From: Parahaliea mediterranea
GTDB lineage: Bacteria > Pseudomonadota > Gammaproteobacteria > Pseudomonadales > Halieaceae
DNA: 64,000 bases
Reading direction: 5' to 3'
Assembly (NCBI RefSeq): GCF_003402235.1
Contig: NZ_QEWO01000009.1
Span: 1 to 64,000 of the forward strand
Under the pieces are notes generated by a model. That model was not told the DNA's origin, did not search any database, and saw only the letters and a program-made list of their open reading frames with translations. The translations under genes and the position numbers were made by a program. Below, in pieces: positions 58,349-64,000 of this stretch (position 1 is the first letter of the stretch; each line of letters opens with the position of its first letter).

Positions 58349-59371
58349 ATGTCCACTGCTATGAAAGCTGCTGTAGTACACGAGTTCGGCAAGCCGTTGT
58401 CGATCGAAGAAGTCGCGGTACCAAAAGTCGAACCGGGAAAAATTGTTGTCAAGGTGGAAGCGTCCGGTGTCTGCCACACTGATCTGCACGCCGTCGAAGG
58501 CGACTGGCCGGTGAAACCCAGGCCGCCTTTCATCCCCGGCCACGAGGGTGTCGGGTTTGTCGCCGAGATCGGGGCGGGGGTGACAACCGTCAAGGAAGGC
58601 GATCGTGTCGGTGTGCCCTGGCTGTATACCGCCTGCGGACACTGCCCGCATTGCGTCACAGGTTGGGAAACACTGTGCGAGAATCAGCACAATACCGGCT
58701 ATTCAGTGAATGGCGGTTTTGCCGAGTATGTACTGGCCGATCCCAATTTTGTTGGCCACCTCCCGGACGGACTGGAATTCGGCAATGCGGCCCCGGTGCT
58801 GTGCGCGGGGGTAACCGTCTATAAAGGCCTCAAGGAAACCGAGTGCAAACCGGGTCAGACAGTGGTGATATCCGGTATTGGGGGGCTCGGCCATATGGCG
58901 GTACAGTACGCAAAGGCCATGGGTATGAAAGTAATTGCCGTCGACATCAACGAGGAAAAACTGTCGCTGGCCCGATCCCTCGGAGCCGACTGGACTCTCA
59001 ACGCCAAGGAAGTCGATCCGGTTGCCGAAGTGCAGAAACAGGTGGGTGGCGCCCACGGCGTGCTGATCACTGCGGTTTCCAACAGCGCCTTCAAACAGGG
59101 TGTCGGTATGCTCGGTCGCCACGGTACCATGGTACTAAACGGTTTGCCGCCTGGCACTTTCGAGTTGGATATTTTCGATACTGTGCTGACCCGCAAAACG
59201 ATTCGCGGCTCCATTGTCGGGACCCGCGAAGATCTGCGCGAGGCGTTGGCATTCGCTGGCGAGGGCAAGGTGACATCACATTACACTACCGAGCCACTCG
59301 ATAATATCAACAGTATTTTCGACCGCATGCGCGAGGGTCGGATAGACGGCCGCATTGTGATGAAGATCTGA
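58349..59371 (+). CDS. Zinc-dependent alcohol dehydrogenase (AdhP-like)
   Basis: A 340-residue NAD(P)-dependent MDR enzyme. Catalytic zinc ligands are in GVCHTDLHA and PGHEGVG, structural zinc cysteines in CGHCPHCVTGWETLC, and the cofactor loop is GIGGLGHMA. Primary alcohols or aldehydes are likely substrates. An AGAGGAGA site precedes the ATG. gdh follows 70 bases later on the same strand. Confidence 0.92.
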   Translation: MSTAMKAAVVHEFGKPLSIEEVAVPKVEPGKIVVKVEASGVCHTDLHAVEGDWPVKPRPPFIPGHEGVGFVAEIGAGVTTVKEGDRVGVPWLYTACGHCPHCVTGWETLCENQHNTGYSVNGGFAEYVLADPNFVGHLPDGLEFGNAAPVLCAGVTVYKGLKETECKPGQTVVISGIGGLGHMAVQYAKAMGMKVIAVDINEEKLSLARSLGADWTLNAKEVDPVAEVQKQVGGAHGVLITAVSNSAFKQGVGMLGRHGTMVLNGLPPGTFELDIFDTVLTRKTIRGSIVGTREDLREALAFAGEGKVTSHYTTEPLDNINSIFDRMREGRIDGRIVMKI

Positions 59372-59441
59372 TTTTTGACGGTAGCCTCACAGTAATCTAC
59401 GAAGAACTTTGATACTTGGATCCATCAGAGGAGTCTAACCT

Positions 59442-60749
59442 ATGAGTCACCCCAACTCCGAAGTATTCGGTAACAACGATCACCTGAACGCGATCTTTGA
59501 CCAACTAGGCGTCGCCGAAGACGTGCGCCGACGTCTGGCCCAGCCGCAGCAGACCGTGCAGACCAATGTCCCGGTCCGCATGGACGACGGCTCCTTGCAA
59601 TTCTTTCCGGCTTGGCGCATCCGCTACGACGACACCCGCGGCCCCGGCAAGGGTGGCATTCGTTTCCACCCGGACGTCAGTGCGGAGGAAGTCACGGCGC
59701 TCAGCTTCTGGATGACAATCAAATGCGCCGTGGTGGATTTACCGTTCGGTGGCGCCAAAGGTGGTGTTTGTGTCGATCCCAAGGCGCTCTCTCGACTGGA
59801 GTTGGAACGCCTGTCGCGCGGTTATATTCGCGCCTTTCATGACATCATCGGACCGGACCGCGACATTCCAGCACCGGACGTTAATACCAACGAAACCATC
59901 ATGGGCTGGATGGCCGACGAATTCGCCCGGATCGAACGCTGTCAGGTACCGGCCGCCGTCACCGGCAAACCACTGGGACTGCGCGGCTCCAGGGGGCGCA
60001 CCGCAGCCACCGGGCGCGGCGCGTTACAGGTACTAGACCTATGGGCCGAACGTCGGGGCAAAGCGCCGAAAGAGCTCAGCGTGGCAGTCCAGGGCTTCGG
60101 CAACGCTGGCTATCACTTCGCCCGACTGGCCCACGAGCGCGGCTATCGCATCGTCGCACTATCGGATTCCAAAGGCGCCATCCATGCCGCAGACGGACTC
60201 GACCCGGACCCGATCTGGCGGCACAAACACGAGATCCGTAAGCTCAAGGACATGGTCTATTGCTGTGCTTCGGTCTGCGACAAGGCCGAGGCCGGGGTGG
60301 AGCAATTGACGAACGACGAACTGCTGGCGATGGATGTGGATGTATTGGTCCTCGCCGCCCTCGAAGACACCATCACCGAGCGCAATGTCGCGTCCGTGAA
60401 CGCCGCCACGATTCTGGAAATCGCCAATGGGCCGGTCAGTGGTGCGGCCGATCTGCTGTTGACGGATCGCGGTGTCGAGGTGCTGCCTGATGTATTGGTC
60501 AATGCCGGCGGCGTAATCGTCAGCCATCTGGAATGGGTTCAAAACCGCATTGGCGATTCCTGGTCCGAAGAGAAGGTGAACCAGCGGCTCGCCGCGCGCC
60601 TGGCCCGCGAGGCCAGGTTGTGTTTCGAGTATGCGGAGGAGAATGCCACAACGCTGCGAACTGCGGCCTATACACAGGCCATTGGCCGCATTGCCGACGC
60701 CATGGCCCGGCAGGGTACCCGCGAATACTTCGATGGCGCGTCCGGGTGA
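59442..60749 (+). CDS. Glutamate dehydrogenase
   Basis: A 435-residue Glu/Leu/Phe/Val dehydrogenase-family enzyme. The N-terminal domain has the catalytic lysine region PFGGAKGGVCVDP and DIPAPDVNTNE. The C-terminal Rossmann domain has VQGFGNAGYHFARL. Size and motifs fit the NAD-type GdhA/RocG group, interconverting glutamate and 2-oxoglutarate plus ammonia; cofactor preference is not certain. A strong AGAGGAG site precedes the ATG. A hairpin follows the gene. Confidence 0.92.
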   Translation: MSHPNSEVFGNNDHLNAIFDQLGVAEDVRRRLAQPQQTVQTNVPVRMDDGSLQFFPAWRIRYDDTRGPGKGGIRFHPDVSAEEVTALSFWMTIKCAVVDLPFGGAKGGVCVDPKALSRLELERLSRGYIRAFHDIIGPDRDIPAPDVNTNETIMGWMADEFARIERCQVPAAVTGKPLGLRGSRGRTAATGRGALQVLDLWAERRGKAPKELSVAVQGFGNAGYHFARLAHERGYRIVALSDSKGAIHAADGLDPDPIWRHKHEIRKLKDMVYCCASVCDKAEAGVEQLTNDELLAMDVDVLVLAALEDTITERNVASVNAATILEIANGPVSGAADLLLTDRGVEVLPDVLVNAGGVIVSHLEWVQNRIGDSWSEEKVNQRLAARLAREARLCFEYAEENATTLRTAAYTQAIGRIADAMARQGTREYFDGASG

Positions 60750-60780
60750 GCCAACGCGCACTCGATGCAGGAGCATTACT

Positions 60781-60800
60781 GGCGATTGTTGACAATCGCC
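60781..60800 (+). terminator. Perfect 9-bp hairpin after the glutamate dehydrogenase gene
   Basis: GGCGATTGT (60781-60789) and ACAATCGCC (60792-60800) with a TG loop, 31 bases after the stop, followed by TTAT. It may end the adh-gdh transcript before the redox operon that starts at 60833. Confidence 0.5.
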
Positions 60801-60832
60801 TTATGGGTAGTGAAATTAATTAATCGTCAAAG

Positions 60833-62752
60833 GTGAGCCAGGTAGTGAGCTTTTTTCAACACTTTTTCAAAAAAGCATTGGCAGCGATCCTGCATTGCCT
60901 CCGAACGCGAACTGCCCTAATTCTCGCGTTGTCTGCCATCGTATTCACAGGATTTTTTAACCTTCAGGCTACCGCACAGGTATCTCCCGAGGATCATCAA
61001 GCGCACCATCCTGGTGCGCCCGCGCCCTCACCCGCACCTAATCAGCCAAGCCCTGCTCCTTCGGGTGCCGCGAATCCAGGGATGATGGAAGGCATGGGCG
61101 ATATGATGCGCCAGATGGGTGTTCCACCGCCCAGAGAGCTTTATCCCTCCTTGATGACGCTCCCGGAGCTTTCCCCGGAAAAGCGTGCGGAGGTCGAGGC
61201 CTCTGCGCACGACCGCATGGCGAGCGGTACCGATCTGATGACTGAAGGCCTGGATAGCCTGGCGAATTCGTTGTCCTCGAATGATTACGAAGCCATGCAA
61301 CAGGCGATTGCACTGCTGCATGAGGGAATGGCTCGTTTTGATAGCGGGTTGGCGGCTCATCGCGCGCTTGTGGGAACCAACGATCCCCGAACCGTGGCAC
61401 TTGACTGGTTCCGAAGCGAAATGGGATTACCTGAATCGCCTGCCACACGACGAATTCAGGGTCGCATTCTGGGTGTGACCTGGTTTCATTTCTGGGTCAT
61501 GCTGAGTTCCGCTTTGTTCGTGGTCACCTTGCTCTGGCTGCAATTGCTCAAGATGCGGCGTGCTTCACGGCTTCTACGAAGCCTGACGGCGACGGGCCTT
61601 GACGCAGGTGTGTTGCCCGCTGCCCAAAGTTCGGCGCAGCCTGACAACCAGCAGCACAAACGTGGAGTGAATACCACTACGCCCACCACTCAAAGGTGGT
61701 ACGGACAATTGCGCGTCGGTCGAATTTTTCAGGAGACAGCCGATGTAAAAACCTTTCGGCTCATCAATCCGGCTGGAGGCCACTTGCCCTTCGATTACCT
61801 TCCGGGTCAATTCATGACTGTCATGGTGCCGAGCGGTGGTCAACGCGTACGTCGCAGTTACACCATCGCCTCTTCCCCAAGCCAGCGGGACTACATCGAA
61901 CTGACGGTCAAGCACGCACCAGAGGGTGTGGTATCTAGCCATCTTCATTCTGCAGTGCACGAGGGCGATATACTGGAGTTTTCAGGCCCTGCTGGCTCAT
62001 TCGTTTTCACCGGCCGTGAATGCAAATGCATACTGCTGATTGCCGGTGGTGTTGGGATCACCCCTCTTATGAGCGTGCTGCGTTATCTCCTTGATCGCAG
62101 CTGGAATGGGGATATTTTCCTGATTTACGGCTGCCACAATCCCGACGATATTATCTTTCGTGAGGAGCTGGACTACCTGCAACGCCGTCACCCCAATCTC
62201 CAGGTGGTCATTACCGTCTCGCAGGACGGTGAAACCGTGTGGCCGGGGCCGCACGGTCGTATTACCAAGGAGCTCATAACTGAGACAGTATCGGATCTGC
62301 CGTCACGCTATATTCATATCTGCGGTCCGGTACCGATGATGGAAGCGACAAAGCAGCTGCTCGCGGAACTCGGAGTATCCCAGGAACGGATCAAGACGGA
62401 GGCCTTCGGCCCGGCACTGGGCAAGGAGGAGCGTTTGCCGAAAGCTGCCCAAGCCAGGACGCCGGAGGGATCCAGTTCCGAAAGGGCAGGCTTGCCCACC
62501 GTGACTTTCATTGATTCGAACAAAGCCGGCTCCCTGCCACCTGACAAAGTGGTATTGGATGTTGCTGAGGAGCTCGGTGTCGATATCGATTATTCCTGCC
62601 GTTCGGGAATCTGCGGTGTTTGCCGGGTTAAATTGCTTTCCGGCGAAGTCAGCATGGCGGTCGAAGATGGTCTGCAGCCCGGGGACAAGGAGAACCACAT
62701 CATCCTGGCCTGTCAAGCCAGTGCCACCAGTGACATATCGGTGAAGGCATGA
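60833..62752 (+). CDS. Membrane-anchored FAD/2Fe-2S oxidoreductase with periplasmic Met/His-rich domain
   Basis: A 639-residue fusion. First helix about 27-47; an exported region of about 170 residues with HQAHHPG and MMEGMGDMMRQMG; second helix about 217-239; then a ferredoxin reductase-type FAD domain (RRSYTIASSP, 340-349), an NAD(P) domain (GGVGITP 405-411, CGPVPMM 497-503) and a C-terminal plant-type 2Fe-2S domain (Cys589, 594, 597, 627). It likely passes electrons from NAD(P)H to the next gene's membrane protein. The GTG start could instead be at 60845, where an AGG site fits better. Overlaps the next gene by 4 bases. Confidence 0.85.
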   Translation: MSQVVSFFQHFFKKALAAILHCLRTRTALILALSAIVFTGFFNLQATAQVSPEDHQAHHPGAPAPSPAPNQPSPAPSGAANPGMMEGMGDMMRQMGVPPPRELYPSLMTLPELSPEKRAEVEASAHDRMASGTDLMTEGLDSLANSLSSNDYEAMQQAIALLHEGMARFDSGLAAHRALVGTNDPRTVALDWFRSEMGLPESPATRRIQGRILGVTWFHFWVMLSSALFVVTLLWLQLLKMRRASRLLRSLTATGLDAGVLPAAQSSAQPDNQQHKRGVNTTTPTTQRWYGQLRVGRIFQETADVKTFRLINPAGGHLPFDYLPGQFMTVMVPSGGQRVRRSYTIASSPSQRDYIELTVKHAPEGVVSSHLHSAVHEGDILEFSGPAGSFVFTGRECKCILLIAGGVGITPLMSVLRYLLDRSWNGDIFLIYGCHNPDDIIFREELDYLQRRHPNLQVVITVSQDGETVWPGPHGRITKELITETVSDLPSRYIHICGPVPMMEATKQLLAELGVSQERIKTEAFGPALGKEERLPKAAQARTPEGSSSERAGLPTVTFIDSNKAGSLPPDKVVLDVAEELGVDIDYSCRSGICGVCRVKLLSGEVSMAVEDGLQPGDKENHIILACQASATSDISVKA

Positions 62753-63507
62753 AAGAGCGCGAACGCATAATCATCACCGCCCTCGTCCTGTTGATGCTTG
62801 TCTTTTGGCTGGGTTTTCTTTTTCATCGCTCCCCCCGTTTTGCCGGCAGCGTCTGGGGCGGGGTGCTCGGCGTGTCCGGGGCTGTCCTGATGCTCGTGCC
62901 GCTGGCCTATCTCGTGGTAAAGCGTGTGAAGATCCTCAACCGCTGGATCACGCGATTCGTTTCCATGCGCACGCTATTGACATGGCATATCTACGCGGGT
63001 GTCCTTGGACCTATCCTGGTAATCATTCACTCAAGCCACAAGTTCGACAGCACCCTTGGTATCGCGCTGACGGCGATGACGCTGATTGTTGTGCTCAGTG
63101 GTTTTTCCGGTCGCTACTTGTTGACGCGGTTCTCGCAAACCATCCGCGAAAAGCGCGAGACCCTGACCCAGCTGGACATACAATACCGCCAGGTGGCCAC
63201 TGACCTGGCCTCCGACCATGGCCAGATATCCATGCTCCGCCCGTTCTCTGGACTGTTCACACGCTGGATTGCAGACAGATTGTTGTTGCAGGAGGAGATT
63301 CAGCAAGAGAGTCCAGCACCGGTACGAGCTCTCGCACTGGCGGATGCCATGGCAGAGATTGAGTACGCCATCAAGATGCATGAATTTTTCAAGACGGCTT
63401 TCACGTGGTGGCTCAGGTTTCACATTACCATTGCCTTCGTGCTTTACGGACTGCTTGCCCTGCATGTCTGGGCGGGCATTCATTTCGGGTTGAGGTGGTT
63501 CACATGA
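62749..63507 (+). CDS. His-rich polytopic membrane protein, ferric-reductase/cytochrome b-like
   Basis: A 252-residue inner-membrane protein with about five helices (6-26, 33-57, 76-96, 101-125, 217-250). Histidines 80 and 94 lie in the third helix and 225 and 239 in the last one, at spacings that suit two heme b groups across the membrane, as in ferric reductase-like proteins. A polar loop of about 85 residues lies between helices 4 and 5. It is joined by 4-base overlaps to the FAD/2Fe-2S gene and to the cytochrome c gene, so it probably bridges both. Confidence 0.72.
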   Translation: MKERERIIITALVLLMLVFWLGFLFHRSPRFAGSVWGGVLGVSGAVLMLVPLAYLVVKRVKILNRWITRFVSMRTLLTWHIYAGVLGPILVIIHSSHKFDSTLGIALTAMTLIVVLSGFSGRYLLTRFSQTIREKRETLTQLDIQYRQVATDLASDHGQISMLRPFSGLFTRWIADRLLLQEEIQQESPAPVRALALADAMAEIEYAIKMHEFFKTAFTWWLRFHITIAFVLYGLLALHVWAGIHFGLRWFT

Positions 63508-64000
63508 AGCTCTGGCCGTACCTGATCACTGCCGTGGCAATCGCGACTGCCCTCTTTTTCTGGGTCTACTTGGGGAAGCCTCACCCGGGTGGTGAACGGT
63601 CATCCCTGCTGGAAGCCACTGCCTGGCAACGCATGGCAAGTCCAGGGCCTCTGTCGTCAGGTCATTCCTTCCTGGAACATGACTGCGCCGCGTGCCATAC
63701 CACCGTCAAGGGGCCGGAAGCGGCCAACTGCATTGTCTGTCACGCCAACAATCAGGGGATTTTGGCCACCCAGTCCACGGCTTTCCATGCCGATATCGGC
63801 AATTGCCGCAGCTGCCATATCGAGCACATGGATAGTGATCGACAGTCCATACCGATGGATCATGAAGTGTTGGCGAGAATTGCCATGGAAAGTATCCCAG
63901 TCAATGAGCGCATTCAGCGTAGCAACATTAGGCTGGCACACTCGCGAATAACAGAGGGGGAAGCAGGTCTAGACTGCGCGGGCTGTCATTCCAATCAGGA
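63504..64000 (+). CDS. Multiheme c-type cytochrome (partial, cut by right edge)
   Basis: The gene starts at an ATG overlapping the previous stop and runs off the window; 165 residues are visible. An N-terminal membrane helix (about 4-22) anchors a periplasmic part with four CXXCH heme sites: CAACH (61-65), CIVCH (76-80), CRSCH (101-105) and CAGCH (158-162). Extra His residues between them may be axial ligands, as in class III or NapC/NirT-like cytochromes. It is the likely periplasmic end of the redox module. Confidence 0.88.
   Translation, partial: MKLWPYLITAVAIATALFFWVYLGKPHPGGERSSLLEATAWQRMASPGPLSSGHSFLEHDCAACHTTVKGPEAANCIVCHANNQGILATQSTAFHADIGNCRSCHIEHMDSDRQSIPMDHEVLARIAMESIPVNERIQRSNIRLAHSRITEGEAGLDCAGCHSNQ

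Overview
The window comes from a GC-rich gammaproteobacterium of the Pseudomonadales/Cellvibrionales type. Gene order supports this. The leader of an rRNA operon is followed by tyrS, an M23 peptidase gene, anmK, erpA and argC. Further on come hemJ/hemL/hemB, dsbD-aroQ-accB-accC-prmA-dusB-fis-purH-purD, and coq7-osmC-crp/vfr-trpC-trpD-trpG. All of these blocks recall Pseudomonas gene order, but the genus cannot be fixed from the sequence alone.

Positions 1-37616 are core chromosome: dense, GC-rich housekeeping genes. At the left edge lie the promoter, boxA and leader of a 16S rRNA operon reading out of the window. The genes then cover translation (tyrS, prmA, dusB), cell wall (M23 peptidase, anmK, bactofilin, PBP1b), Fe-S and heme synthesis (erpA, hemJ, hemL, hemB), arginine, aromatic, fatty acid, purine, ubiquinone and tryptophan synthesis, DNA repair polymerase II, and global regulators (fis, a Crp/Vfr homologue). 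A PCu(A)C copper chaperone and DsbD sit divergently.

After trpG the sequence changes. A gene-poor stretch of about 760 bases (37617-38375) leads into a region (38376-64000) that looks by eye less GC-rich and has the content of an acquired fitness island. No integrase, transposase or tRNA is visible in the window. The island begins with a minus-strand copper/silver efflux operon: a DUF2946/CopL-like protein, a DUF411 lipoprotein, CusC, CusB with a fused CusF-like end, and CusA. Divergent from it are a MerR-type regulator, a methyltransferase-like membrane protein, a 41-residue membrane peptide, a Cu+ P-type ATPase with altered metal-binding domains, a DUF2933 protein, a Met-rich periplasmic protein and a broken DUF2933/methyltransferase remnant.

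Next come tightly coupled genes of nucleotide and pentose metabolism: an archaeal-type AMP phosphorylase, a PRPP synthetase and a beta-CASP metallo-beta-lactamase RNase, each overlapping the next by 4 nt, then zwf and gnd. A small periplasmic protein, a zinc alcohol dehydrogenase and a glutamate dehydrogenase follow. The window ends in a three-gene redox module with two 4-nt overlaps: a membrane-anchored FAD/2Fe-2S reductase with a periplasmic Met/His-rich domain, a His-rich membrane protein resembling a heme-b protein, and a multiheme c-type cytochrome cut by the right edge. Read together, the island appears to combine metal export with NAD(P)H generation and an apparent electron path from the cytoplasm to the periplasm.
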